From UBA5069 sp963773745 (GTDB lineage Bacteria > Chloroflexota > Anaerolineae > Caldilineales > Caldilineaceae): 64,000 nucleotides of DNA. How positions within the stretch are numbered: position 1 is the stretch's first letter; each line of letters opens with the position of its first letter. The notes below the pieces were generated by a model. That model was not told the DNA's origin and ran no database searches. It saw nothing but the letters and a program-made list of their open reading frames with translations. The DNA is taken from positions 1,364,001 through 1,428,000 of the forward strand of contig CAVZCL010000005.1 in NCBI GenBank assembly GCA_963773745.1. Direction: 5' to 3'. A program made the position numbers and the translations under genes. Positions 37,284-47,993 of this stretch are shown here, in pieces.

Positions 37284-39024
37284 AGGCGTAAATCGTCATT
37301 GTCTGGTTGGCATAGACCGGCTGCAGCGCGGTCAGCCTGCTCGGGTCAAACGCGCCCAGGGCGCGCTCGCTGGGGCCGGCTACCACCCAGTCTACGCCCT
37401 GCGCATCCAGCGTGGCCTGGCGCGTGGTGGCAGCGGCGGGCGTGTCGGCGTCGCCATAGAATTGCTGCACGGCCGCCTGCTTGGTATAGAAATCGACGGT
37501 CTGCGCCCAGTGCGCAAGATAGGCGTGCGCGCCCGTCTCGGCAGGTACGTACTGGCCGAAGTCGAGCGCGCTGAAGACAACGTCGTCGCCGGCGGCATGC
37601 GTTTCAAGCCAGTCGAGCGCGTCCAGCTCATCGGTCGTCAGATAGTAGGGCATGCTGTGGCGGCCCAGATCCACAAAGCGCCACGCGAAGAGATAGAGGT
37701 TGGTGGGCAGGATAATCAACAGCAGCGCGGCCGCGAGCAGCGGCTGCAAGGACGCGCGCTTGATTGCCGGTCGGCGCGCCTCAACCGCCGGCGCAATCCA
37801 CAAAAAGAGCGCGCGCGCCGCAAAGAAGCCAATCGGCACCTGCCAGCCGTTGAGCATGTGAATCTGATAATCCACCGGCAGATAGATGAGCACAAAGGAG
37901 ACCCAGAACCAGCCGTGCAAGAAGATCACGGCGTCGCTCATCGCGGCCAGGCGATCGCGCCGCCACGGCTTCTCGCGAATCGCCTGCGCCAGCGCCAGCA
38001 GCAGCGGGATACCCATGAGCACCGGCAGTCGCCAGGGCGGCGGTGTAAAGACGCCCGCATTGGCGAATTGCGCCAGCACTTCCTCCCACAGCGGGCTCAG
38101 CCGTGTGAGCAGCACCGAATAGAGCGCAGGCCAGACGGAGATGACGCCGATGAGCGCCAGACTCGCGACCATCTGCCAGTTGATGCGCCGGTCGCGCCAC
38201 GCGCAAAGCAGCAGCCATGCGCCGAGCACGGCCCAGACGATGATCAGGTCATATGCGTGCTGCCAGCCAAAGAAGAGCGCCAGCAGCCCGGCTGCCACGG
38301 CGGCGCGCCATGGGCGCGTGCGGCCGTGGCGCAGCATGACGTCAAAGACCGAGATGTAGAGCGCTGCCGCAATGAAGTGCGGATAGCCCAGCAGCGAGTG
38401 AAAGGTGTTGCCCTCGGCCACATACAGGTCGAGCGGGTTGATGAGCACGCCATCGGCGATTGTGTACTTGGCCACCACCAGCAGCCAGCCCAGCCCCGAG
38501 CCGAGCGCCACAATCAGAAAAGCCACCTTGCGCTGAAAGGACGTGGGGAAGACAAGCGCTGCCAAGCGATAGACCAGTGCCAGGAAGAGGGGCGCCGAGA
38601 GCCAGCGCAGCAGCTGGAACATGGCGGCGTAGCCCACGCCAAGCAGGTTGCCCAAGCGCCCCAGCCCCCACCAGAGCAGGTTGAAGAAGGCGGGCGGGTT
38701 TGGCTCGGGGGTCAGCTTGTTGGCGGCCAGCGGCGCGTGCGTCAGCTCGCGCATCCATGAGAAGTACTGGAGATGGTCGGGCACGTCGAGCATCATGCCC
38801 ATAAAGCGGCGGTCAGGTGGGGCCGAGAGAAAGGCGTAGAGATAGGGGAGCGACGTCAGCGCCAGCAGCCCCAGGGAGACGAGCGCGACAAAGCGCCACT
38901 CGCGCCCGCTGATGGCTGCATTGTGCGCCGCACTGTACGCAGCGTCGCTCTCTGTGCGATTGATGGCCGGCGCATCAGCCATGTGCACGGCTGTGGACGC
39001 GGCGTCTCGGGGCAAGACACGCAT
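37270..39024 (-). CDS. GT-C-like multi-span membrane protein
   Basis: 584 residues, about eleven hydrophobic segments. After a 40-residue cytoplasmic lead and the first helix comes a loop with PDRRFMGMMLDVPDHLQYFS. Acidic residues in the first outer loop are typical of GT-C enzymes that use lipid-linked sugars. Further marks are WWGLGRLGNLLGVGYAAMFQ and the His-rich outer loop GNTFHSLLGYPHF. The soluble C-terminal part (LDALDWLETHAAGDDVVFSA, VYANQTMTIYAY) resembles those of related bacterial membrane glycosyltransferases. The substrate is unknown; it lies between another GT-C-like gene and the propeller gene. Confidence 0.7.
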   Translation of the reverse strand: MRVLPRDAASTAVHMADAPAINRTESDAAYSAAHNAAISGREWRFVALVSLGLLALTSLPYLYAFLSAPPDRRFMGMMLDVPDHLQYFSWMRELTHAPLAANKLTPEPNPPAFFNLLWWGLGRLGNLLGVGYAAMFQLLRWLSAPLFLALVYRLAALVFPTSFQRKVAFLIVALGSGLGWLLVVAKYTIADGVLINPLDLYVAEGNTFHSLLGYPHFIAAALYISVFDVMLRHGRTRPWRAAVAAGLLALFFGWQHAYDLIIVWAVLGAWLLLCAWRDRRINWQMVASLALIGVISVWPALYSVLLTRLSPLWEEVLAQFANAGVFTPPPWRLPVLMGIPLLLALAQAIREKPWRRDRLAAMSDAVIFLHGWFWVSFVLIYLPVDYQIHMLNGWQVPIGFFAARALFLWIAPAVEARRPAIKRASLQPLLAAALLLIILPTNLYLFAWRFVDLGRHSMPYYLTTDELDALDWLETHAAGDDVVFSALDFGQYVPAETGAHAYLAHWAQTVDFYTKQAAVQQFYGDADTPAAATTRQATLDAQGVDWVVAGPSERALGAFDPSRLTALQPVYANQTMTIYAYATE

Positions 39025-39027
39025 AGG

Positions 39028-40636
<1,609 letters not shown>

Positions 40637-40661
40637 CCTCTTTCAGTGAATAGGCCAATTT

Positions 40662-40737
40662 CGTAGCGGCGGCTTCAGCCGCCGTTCTCGACGACGCGCC
40701 GCGATCTCCACCTACGGCAGCTAAAGCAGCCGCTACG
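40662..40737. repeat. Family A hairpin
   Basis: A complete copy in the opposite orientation to that at 30562, between the GT-C-like gene and the next glycosyltransferase. A family B half unit (GGAGGGCTGGAGGCCCCTCG) follows at about 40764-40785. Confidence 0.8.
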
Positions 40738-40810
40738 AAAGCTTGTATCTCCAGCGCCCGGATCGGAGGGCTGGAGGCCCCTCGCTACGCAAATTGCAGC
40801 ATCTCTTCGC

Positions 40811-41725
40811 CTACACATCGCGCAGCGCCGCCGCCAGCGCGCGCAGGCTCGGCGTGGCCCGCGGTCTCCCTCTGCCAAGCCGCCGCTGCAGCGCAAAAGC
40901 CGCCGCCTTGAGCGCCGTCGCCCCAAGCAGCATCGCCTTGAGCAGCAAGGCGCTCACATCGCCGCCCCAGGTGCGCATGTAGCGCACGCGGCTTCGGTAG
41001 AGGTCCGCCTCGCGCTGCACCTTGCGTGTGCTGCTGCTGCCGCCCCCCCAATGCAGCACAGCGGCCGCCGGCTGATACCAGACCTGCCACCCTGCCTGAG
41101 CCATGCGGCGGCACCAATCCACCTCTTCAGCGTACATCCAGTAACCCTCGTCGAGGCCGCCCACCGCCTCCCATGCCGCGCGGCGCACGAGCAGGCACGC
41201 TCCTTCCACGTAGTCCACGCGCTGCGGCCCGGCGGCAAGCTGCGGCCCGGCCGACGGGTAGGCGGGGCCATAGAGCCTGCGCCCCAGCGTCGAAAGAATC
41301 AGCGCCTCGCGCAACAGGGTGGGGAAGCGCGTGTGCGACGACTGGAAGCTGCCGTCGGGGTTGAGCAAGCGCGCCCCCACAATCCCCGCTGCCGGCTGCG
41401 CCTTCGCCACAGCCAGCAGCGCATGCAGCGCGCCGGGCTTCAGCACGGCGTCGCTGTTGAGCAGGAGAAAGAACTCACCTTGTGCAGCGGCCATGGCCTG
41501 GTTGTTGGCGGCGGCAAAGCCCACGTTGGTGCGGTTGGCAATCACATGCACATCGGCAAAGTGGTTGCGCAGCATGGCCACGCTGTCGTCGCTGGAGGCG
41601 TTATCGACCACCCACACGTCAATCGCAATGCCCTCGGCGGCTGTGCGCAGTGTTTGCAGGCAAAGGGGTAGCAAATTGCGCGTGTTCCAGTTGACGATGA
41701 TCACCGAGACGTATGGCGCGCTCAT
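40811..41725 (-). CDS. Glycosyltransferase family 2 (rhamnosyltransferase-like)
   Basis: A GT-A inverting transferase of 304 residues from the ATG at 41725. It carries VSVIIVNWNTRNLLPLCLQT at the N-terminus, WVVDNASSDDSV near residue 43, the metal-binding region LLLNSDAVLKPGALHAL near 88 and the acceptor-site stretch YWMYAEEVDWCRRMAQAGW near 195. These are typical of WbbL/RfbF-like enzymes. The start overlaps the stop of the ligase gene by four bases, so the two are coupled. Confidence 0.9.
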   Translation of the reverse strand: MSAPYVSVIIVNWNTRNLLPLCLQTLRTAAEGIAIDVWVVDNASSDDSVAMLRNHFADVHVIANRTNVGFAAANNQAMAAAQGEFFLLLNSDAVLKPGALHALLAVAKAQPAAGIVGARLLNPDGSFQSSHTRFPTLLREALILSTLGRRLYGPAYPSAGPQLAAGPQRVDYVEGACLLVRRAAWEAVGGLDEGYWMYAEEVDWCRRMAQAGWQVWYQPAAAVLHWGGGSSSTRKVQREADLYRSRVRYMRTWGGDVSALLLKAMLLGATALKAAAFALQRRLGRGRPRATPSLRALAAALRDV

Positions 41726-43200
41726 GCGTCCGCCTCCCGCGTTTCGGCGTCCGCGGCGCGGGCGCTGCGCAGCGCGTGGAGCGCGCCGGCCGCACCAAAG
41801 AGCATCCATGTGAAGACGGCGTTGTCAAAGCCGGAGATCGTCTGGTTGTAGGCAAAGGGCAGCACCCGATCGCCCAGCATCATGCCTGCCGCCGCGCCCG
41901 CAACGCCGGCGGTGACAGCGGCCGCAAGCGCTGCCTCAAAGGTGCGCTCGCCAGCCTGGCTGCGTGTCAGCCCCCACGCCAGCAGCAGCACACGCACGCC
42001 CATCCACAGGAAGATGAGCAGGCCGATGACGCCTGCCTGGGCCACTACATCGAAGAGATTGTTGTGCGTCGAGCGTGCGTTGAGCGGGTTGTAGGTCATG
42101 TAATAGACGGCGTACCCCGCCGGCCCCATGCCGAAGATGGGGTGGCGCACAATGAAGTTCATGGCCATGGCCCAAATGTCGAGGCGGCTCATGCTGCCTT
42201 CCTCGATGTTGGAGACGACAATGCGCATGTAGAGATCCTGCCAGTTGACTGCGACATAGCCGAGCACCACCAGCAGCGCCAGCGCAAAGAGGCGCTTTGA
42301 ACGCAGCAAGGCAAGCACGCCGCCCGCCACCACCATGGGCAGCCAGCCCGAGAGCCAGCCGCTGTGCTGCACAAAGTCGTGGTAGAACCAGAGCGCTGCC
42401 AGCCCCAGCAGCGCCAGGCGCATCAGCTTGCTCAGCGTGGCATCGTAAAGCACCAGCGCCATCGCCAGCACAAAGGCCCACATGCCAAAGAGGCCGCGAA
42501 TGCCGTTGGCGTAAAAGCGATTGACCAAGGGCAGGCCAAAGATTTCGCCCACAATTGCAAAGGCCGCAATCGCCAGAATCACGAGCACCATGTACCGCAG
42601 CCAGCGCACGCCTTCGTCGTAGTTCAGCACGCCCACGGTGTTGATCACCAGCAGCACCTGCAGCGGCAGCAGCATGTTCACCACCAGCGCGGCCACCTGC
42701 ACCACCATGAAGGAGCGCGGCACATAGAGCAGCGGGTCGCGCATGAGCAGGCTCCACAGCCAGGCCACGACCGAGATAATGCACCACGCCAGCACCGGCG
42801 CGTTGAGGGGCGAAGCCAGCAGCCGCAGCTGATGCTTGTTGAGAATCACCGTGTTGAAAAGCCAGATGGCAGTGAAGGCCAGCGATAGAATCAGGCTGAC
42901 GACCAGCTTGCTGCCTGTGCCCGTCGGCAACGAGAAGATGTTGGCCATCCCTGCCGAGGCCAGGATGAGCACCAGCCCCAGCGGCGACGCATCGCTGCGC
43001 CGCAGCACGATCACTGCCCCTGCCGCCGCAAACGTGGCGCCCAGCGGCAAGTACCACTTCACCACCTCGCTGCTGCTGATCACCGCAAAGAGAGCCGCGA
43101 GCGCAAGCACGCCCACAATCACGGCAACCTGCAGGCGGCGTCCCCCAGGGCGTGGACTGGATTGCGTGGGTGCAGCGGCCTGGTGTAGGCGTGCGTTCAT
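41722..43200 (-). CDS. O-antigen ligase/polymerase family protein (Wzy/WaaL-like)
   Basis: An integral membrane protein of 492 residues with about twelve helices. The conserved Wzy_C-type region lies near residues 335-395, with SRLDIWAMAMNFIVRHPIFG, MGPAGY and STHNNLFDVVAQAGVIGLLI. In this family the loop Arg and His residues of 'R..IW' and 'STHN' act in glycan transfer. It could polymerise or ligate the repeat unit made by the surrounding glycosyltransferases. Four-base overlaps occur on both sides. Confidence 0.85.
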   Translation of the reverse strand: MNARLHQAAAPTQSSPRPGGRRLQVAVIVGVLALAALFAVISSSEVVKWYLPLGATFAAAGAVIVLRRSDASPLGLVLILASAGMANIFSLPTGTGSKLVVSLILSLAFTAIWLFNTVILNKHQLRLLASPLNAPVLAWCIISVVAWLWSLLMRDPLLYVPRSFMVVQVAALVVNMLLPLQVLLVINTVGVLNYDEGVRWLRYMVLVILAIAAFAIVGEIFGLPLVNRFYANGIRGLFGMWAFVLAMALVLYDATLSKLMRLALLGLAALWFYHDFVQHSGWLSGWLPMVVAGGVLALLRSKRLFALALLVVLGYVAVNWQDLYMRIVVSNIEEGSMSRLDIWAMAMNFIVRHPIFGMGPAGYAVYYMTYNPLNARSTHNNLFDVVAQAGVIGLLIFLWMGVRVLLLAWGLTRSQAGERTFEAALAAAVTAGVAGAAAGMMLGDRVLPFAYNQTISGFDNAVFTWMLFGAAGALHALRSARAADAETREADA

Positions 43201-44411
43201 GCCCGCACCTCCTGCAGAGCTTGCGTGGGCAACGGCCCGGATGCGCCTTTGGCAACATCCTCCACCAGCGCGCAGAAGCGTGGGCCAATCTGCGTCCAGT
43301 CGTAGCGCGCCACAGCGGTACGGCCGTTGGCAGCCAGCGTGGCGCGCAGTTGCGGGTCGCCCAGCAGCCGCAGCGTCTCCCGGGCAAACGCAGCAGGGTC
43401 GTCACCTATCAGCAGGTCGCGCTCGGGCTGTAAATCGAGGCCGTCCGCCCCCTTGCTGGTCGAAATGACAGGCGTGCCCGCAGCCAGCGCCTCGAGAATC
43501 TTGAGACGGGTGCCGCCTCCCTCGCGCAGCGGGACCACCACGGCCCAGCTTGCTTGCAAAAGCGGCGTCACGCTCTCCAGCCAGCCGGTGAACTCAACCC
43601 TGTTCGGCAAATCACCCAGCGCGACGCCCTCGGTGCGCCCCGTCACGCGCAGGCGCACATTGGGGCGCTGCGCCTTGATCAGCGGCAGGATGGCGTCGGC
43701 GAAGTAGCGTACCGCGTCCAGGTTGGCAGAGTAGGTGACGGCCCCGTTAAAGAGCAGGCGGTCGGGTTCGGGCGCGCCGGCTTCGGGTTGCGGCGTCAGG
43801 TAAGTGCCATTGGGGATGACCACAATGCGTCCGCCATAGTCAGGCGCAATGCTGCGCGCGAGCGCCTCCTCGGGCGCAGAGACGACCGTGCAGGCGGCAA
43901 AGTCGGGCAGGAAGCTGCGCACGTAACGGCTCTGCTTCCAGAGCGAGAGCGAGCGGCGCAGCTCCATGCTCGCGTCCTGCGGTGGCGCATAGCGCAGCCC
44001 CAGCTCCAGTTCCTCGAGAAGGCGGGGGACGCCCTGCACCCTGCGCGCATAGGGAACCATATCAATCTCGCCCGCAATCACCACTTGCGGCGGGCGCTGC
44101 GCCACACTGGCGCGCACGGCCTCGGCAAAGGCGGGATTGTGCGTGCTCACCACCGAGCGGGGCTGCGGCGAGAGAAACGCCATGCGCGCACGCCAGCTCT
44201 GTGGCGCAAACGCGTTGTAGGGTATGACTGTTACCTGCGAACACACAGCGCGTGCGTCGGCCAGATGGTGCGGCTCCGGCGGCGCGTCGGCAAAGGCGAT
44301 GAGTTCCACGCTGTGCGCTGTGGCCAGCGCCTTGAGCAGCGCCGCCGTGCGCAGGCGTGCGCCATTGTCGGCGGGAAAGGGAAACCAGCGTGCGAGGTAG
44401 AGTATTTGCAT
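43197..44411 (-). CDS. Glycosyltransferase family 4-like
   Basis: A GT-B enzyme of 404 residues. The start at 44411 yields MQILYLARWFPFPADNGARL, the common opening of this group. The donor domain shows CTVVSAPEEALARSIAPDYG, IVVIPNGTYL, LLFNGAVTYSANLDAVRYFA, and VPLREGGGTRLKILEALAAG followed by TPVISTSKGADGLD. It is similar in layout to the transferase at 30735-32015. It is coupled to the ligase gene by a four-base overlap and lies eight bases after the GT2 gene. Confidence 0.88.
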   Translation of the reverse strand: MQILYLARWFPFPADNGARLRTAALLKALATAHSVELIAFADAPPEPHHLADARAVCSQVTVIPYNAFAPQSWRARMAFLSPQPRSVVSTHNPAFAEAVRASVAQRPPQVVIAGEIDMVPYARRVQGVPRLLEELELGLRYAPPQDASMELRRSLSLWKQSRYVRSFLPDFAACTVVSAPEEALARSIAPDYGGRIVVIPNGTYLTPQPEAGAPEPDRLLFNGAVTYSANLDAVRYFADAILPLIKAQRPNVRLRVTGRTEGVALGDLPNRVEFTGWLESVTPLLQASWAVVVPLREGGGTRLKILEALAAGTPVISTSKGADGLDLQPERDLLIGDDPAAFARETLRLLGDPQLRATLAANGRTAVARYDWTQIGPRFCALVEDVAKGASGPLPTQALQEVRA

Positions 44412-44419
44412 GGCGCCGC

Positions 44420-45337
44420 TCACCATTCCCCATGCAGTGCGGGGCGGCGGCCAAAGCGGCGCAGCGCAAAATCCTGCAGCGCCTGTCGCTCGAGCGCAGG
44501 TGACGCGCCGGCGCGGCGCGCCTGCATACCACCACGCACAATACCCCATGCGGCGTGCGCCATGGAGAGCGGCCGCTGCGGCCACGGCGTGTGGCGCGCA
44601 AAGAAGAGCAGCCGGTTGCGTGCCATATAGTAGAGTGCGGCGCGGCTCATTGCCTGTGGCTCAAGCGGGGCCTTGTGCTGCAGCCGCGCGCTCGGCGCAA
44701 ACCAGAGCTGCCAACCGGCCTTGCGCATGCGCGTACACCAGTCCGTCTCTTCCCAGTACATGAAGTAGCGCTCGTCAAGCAGCCCCACCTGCGCAATCGC
44801 CGACGCGCGCACCAGCAGCGCGCAGCCGTTGAGAAAATCCACGGGGCGCGGGCCATACTGGCCGCGATCCACTTCCCCAGCGCCCATGTTCACGCCATCG
44901 GCACGCGCCCACTCAATCCGCCCCCCAGCCGAACTGATCGTCTCCCAGCCCTCCCACGTATAGACCATGGGGCCGACGGCTGCCGCTTCGGGGTGTGCGT
45001 CAAGGGCCGCGCTCAATTCTTCCAGTGCATTGGGAGCAAGGCGCGTGTCGTTGTTGAGCAGCAGCAGCGCCTGTGCGCCATGCGCCAGCGCGTGGCGCAT
45101 GGCCGCGTTGTTGCCGCCCGCGTAGCCCAGGTTCTCCTCAAGCCGCAGAATCTCCACATCCGGAAAAATGGCGTGCACCAGCGCGGCCGTGTTGTCGGTG
45201 GAGGCGTTGTCAATCAGCAGCAGGTGCGCGGGCCGCGTCTGCGCAGCCAGCGTCGTCAGGCAGTCAAGCGTCAACCCCACTCCGTTGTGGCAAAGAAGCA
45301 GCACCCATAAATTGTTGTCGTATGGAGCGTGGCTCAC
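44420..45337 (-). CDS. Glycosyltransferase family 2
   Basis: A GT-A transferase, 305 residues. GTG at 45337 is chosen because it overlaps the upstream stop (GTGA) and gives VSHAPYDNNLWVLLLCHNGV. Motifs: LLIDNASTDNTAALVHAIFP, LLLLNNDTRLAPNALEEL (metal-binding), LNGCALLVRASAIAQVGLLD and YFMYWEETDWCTRMRKAGW. It is close in design to the GT2 at 40811, so both may add rhamnose-like sugars. Confidence 0.88.
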   Translation of the reverse strand: MSHAPYDNNLWVLLLCHNGVGLTLDCLTTLAAQTRPAHLLLIDNASTDNTAALVHAIFPDVEILRLEENLGYAGGNNAAMRHALAHGAQALLLLNNDTRLAPNALEELSAALDAHPEAAAVGPMVYTWEGWETISSAGGRIEWARADGVNMGAGEVDRGQYGPRPVDFLNGCALLVRASAIAQVGLLDERYFMYWEETDWCTRMRKAGWQLWFAPSARLQHKAPLEPQAMSRAALYYMARNRLLFFARHTPWPQRPLSMAHAAWGIVRGGMQARRAGASPALERQALQDFALRRFGRRPALHGEW

Positions 45338-46503
45338 AGGGCCACCTCCAACGGGGTTGCGCCGCTCTGTGCGCGCTGGGGTGCGGCGTGCGCGCGGTAG
45401 GCCGCCAGCACCGCCTGTGCCGTGCGCTCCCACGTAAAGCGCACGGCATGAGCATAACCCTTTTGCCGCTGCACTTCGGCCACCTGCGGCTGGGTGAGGA
45501 GCAGCGCCAGATGCGCCGCCAGCGCAGCTTCGTCCTCGGCGTCGCAGATCAGCCCCGCGTTGCCCACCACCTCGGGCAGCGAACCGCGGTCCGAGGCGAT
45601 CACGGGCGCGCCACAGGCCATTGCCTCAAGCACAGGCAGGCCGAAGCCCTCAATCCATGAGGGAAAGACGAAGGCATCGCAAAGCGAGTAGAGCGCCAGC
45701 AGCTCGTCGCGCGTGGGGCGAATGATGATGCGCACGGCGTTGCGGGCGACCGCTGCGCGCACCTCCGGCGGCAGGTTGGGCGTGCGGCAGAAGAAGACAA
45801 CCTGCACGGCGCTGCGCAGCGGTGCGTCCAGCAGGTTCCAGGCGCGCAACAGCACGGCCGGGTTCTTCAGCGCGTCGGCCAGCACAAAGCGGCCGTTAAT
45901 GCCGAACTGCGTGCGTACGCCTTCGAGCGTGGCTGCGTCGGTCACACGCGCCGTGCCGGGCGGCGGGGCCGAGTGCACGGCCACAATGCGCTCGCGCGGA
46001 ACGACGCCCACCTCGGCAATGCGCCTGCGCGCGTGCTCCGAGACGGTAAGCAGAAGGTCGGCGCGCCGCACGGCTGCGCTGCTCATCATGTGCAAGTAGC
46101 TCATCATCGCCACGGTGCGCGGCTGCTTGCGGTGGCCGCGCAGAATCTTGCCCAGCGGCAGGATGTTGATCTCGTCATGCAGCGTGATCACGGTACGTGC
46201 GCCGGCGGGGCCAAAGCCGTAGTTCGCAGGGAAGTGCGCAACGTCAACGCCATCGCGCGCCATCCAGCCGCTCAAACGCAGGTCGTTTGCAACGCTGGAG
46301 AGAGGCAACCTGTAGGGCAGCAGCCGGACCGTTGCGTTGGCGGGCAGCGCCGCCAGCTCAAGGGGCGCTTTGGTGTCCGCATAGAGAAAGAAGTGCTCCT
46401 GCGGGGCGGCGCGCAGCAGCGCCGGCACCAGGCTCTCGACATACGTATGGACGCCGCCCAGCAGCGCGTGCGAAAGGTAGCGGATGTCAATCCCGATGCG
46501 CAT
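45334..46503 (-). CDS. Glycosyltransferase family 4 (mannosyltransferase-like)
   Basis: 389 residues from the ATG at 46503 (MRIGIDIRYLSHALLGGVHT). The acceptor loop GGVHTYVESLVPALL fits WbaZ/MtfB-type transferases. Further marks are TVITLHDEINILPLGKILRG, LLTVSEHARRRIAEVG and the donor site with FVFPSWIEGFGLPVLEAMAC, then GAPVIASDRGSLPEVVG. The stretch around residues 215-260 is shorter than the usual 'G...RKN' segment (here DALKNPAVLLRAW), so a small in-frame loss or sequence error is possible there. Confidence 0.85.
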   Translation of the reverse strand: MRIGIDIRYLSHALLGGVHTYVESLVPALLRAAPQEHFFLYADTKAPLELAALPANATVRLLPYRLPLSSVANDLRLSGWMARDGVDVAHFPANYGFGPAGARTVITLHDEINILPLGKILRGHRKQPRTVAMMSYLHMMSSAAVRRADLLLTVSEHARRRIAEVGVVPRERIVAVHSAPPPGTARVTDAATLEGVRTQFGINGRFVLADALKNPAVLLRAWNLLDAPLRSAVQVVFFCRTPNLPPEVRAAVARNAVRIIIRPTRDELLALYSLCDAFVFPSWIEGFGLPVLEAMACGAPVIASDRGSLPEVVGNAGLICDAEDEAALAAHLALLLTQPQVAEVQRQKGYAHAVRFTWERTAQAVLAAYRAHAAPQRAQSGATPLEVAL

Positions 46504-47983
46504 GGGCCACCTCCTGAGCGTGCGCCACGTCCTCCGTGTACGCCGGAGCCGGTTCGGCTGCCTGCGCTGCATGTGCGCGCTCTGCAAAAGAGTGATAGAG
46601 CGCCTGCATCTCGCGCATTTCGTCCACAAAGGGGCGGCGACCATTGTCACGTGCGTTGGCGCTCAAATGGCTGCGCAGCGACGCATCGTTCACAAAGCGC
46701 TGCAGCGTCTCGGCCAGCGCCGGAACATCCCCCATGGTGAAGTGCAGGCCCGTGCGCCCATCCTCCACCATTTCGGCCATGCCCCCCAGCCGTGAGGTAA
46801 TCACGGGCACGCCGGCCGTCAGCGCCTCCGTAATCACCAGCGGCGAATTCTCGTACCAAACGGAGGGCACGACCACTGCGTCGAGCCCTGCAAGCACGGC
46901 GGGCAGTTCGTCACGCGTGTAGCCGCCGTGAAAGTGGATGTTGGGCGCAGCGCCGGCCATCTGTTGCAGCTGCGCCGCATATGCTGGGTTGCTTTCCAGC
47001 ACGCCGTAGATGTGCAGCGTTGCCGAGGCAGGCTCAAGTGCGCGAAATGCTTCAATCAGAACGTGCACGCCTTTGTGTTGAGATATCTGGCCCAGATAGC
47101 CAATCTGCACGACCGCGTTGGGCGATTTCCTGCGCTCGACGGCGGCCATTGCCGCATAACCATGCTGCATGTGGCGCACGCGCGCGTGGGGTATCACCTC
47201 GTTGATCTTGCTCGCCAGAAAGCGCGTGGGCGCGATCACGGCATCCGGCCAGGTAATCGCTTCTGCAAGCGCCGCGCGCCTGTGCGCAATCGCCTCCGTT
47301 TCGGCAGCAAGGCCCACCTTTTCGAGCAGCGCGCTGTAAAGGCCCGCAGTCAGCTTGTCGGCGCGGGCGGTGCTGCGCAGCTCTTGTGCCACGCAGCGGG
47401 CGCAGGCCGAAGGCGACGCCGGCACTTCCATGCAGAGTGTGCCGTCACCCCGCTGCAGCGTGTGGCGCGGGCAAACGAACCAGTAGTCGTGCAGCGTCAG
47501 CGCCATGGGAATTCCGGCGGCGTGAACGGCGCGGAGTGGGCCTATGCCCACCAGATAGCCGGCCATGAAGTGCACGAAATCGGGCCGTCGCGTGTGCAGG
47601 TAGTCGTCAACCCACCTCTCAAGCAGCGGGTTGTCATAGCGCCACGTCAGTTCATCTGGCGCGCCCACAAGCTTGAAGCGCAGGCGATGCACCGGCACAT
47701 CCTCGTAGAGATCGCGCGTCGCCTCAATGCGCTTGCTGCTTCCCTCGTTAATGGACTCCAGCGTCACAACCTCCACATCATGGCCCTGGGACTGCATCCA
47801 CGCGGCCACACGGTGGGTGTACTGCTCTGCACCGGCGCGGTATGCGGGCGGATAGTGGTGCACAATATACGTAATGCGCAGCGGCCGGTTGGCCTGCGCG
47901 TCTGTAGCGCCTGAAGGCATGGCAGCGCCGTTAGGTATGTTAGCGCCCGTAGGCATGGTAGCAGCGGACAAAGACAAACTCAT
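46487..47983 (-). CDS. Glycosyltransferase family 4
   Basis: 498 residues from the ATG at 47983, which has GAGGA eight bases upstream; an in-frame ATG at 48010 is the alternative. The N-terminus has a short repetitive Ala/Pro/Gly stretch (MPTGANIPNGAAMPSGAT). The acceptor domain shows HHYPPAYRAGAEQYTHRVAA, and LTLHDYWFVCPRHTLQRGDG with a Cys-rich segment (CMEV...CARC), typical of a known GT4 subgroup. Donor domain: QIGYLGQISQHKGVHVLIEA and PSVWYENSPLVITEALTAGV, then PVITSRLGGMAEMV. It overlaps the next gene by 17 bases. Confidence 0.88.
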   Translation of the reverse strand: MSLSLSAATMPTGANIPNGAAMPSGATDAQANRPLRITYIVHHYPPAYRAGAEQYTHRVAAWMQSQGHDVEVVTLESINEGSSKRIEATRDLYEDVPVHRLRFKLVGAPDELTWRYDNPLLERWVDDYLHTRRPDFVHFMAGYLVGIGPLRAVHAAGIPMALTLHDYWFVCPRHTLQRGDGTLCMEVPASPSACARCVAQELRSTARADKLTAGLYSALLEKVGLAAETEAIAHRRAALAEAITWPDAVIAPTRFLASKINEVIPHARVRHMQHGYAAMAAVERRKSPNAVVQIGYLGQISQHKGVHVLIEAFRALEPASATLHIYGVLESNPAYAAQLQQMAGAAPNIHFHGGYTRDELPAVLAGLDAVVVPSVWYENSPLVITEALTAGVPVITSRLGGMAEMVEDGRTGLHFTMGDVPALAETLQRFVNDASLRSHLSANARDNGRRPFVDEMREMQALYHSFAERAHAAQAAEPAPAYTEDVAHAQEVAHAHRD

Positions 47984-47993
47984 GATTGATTCC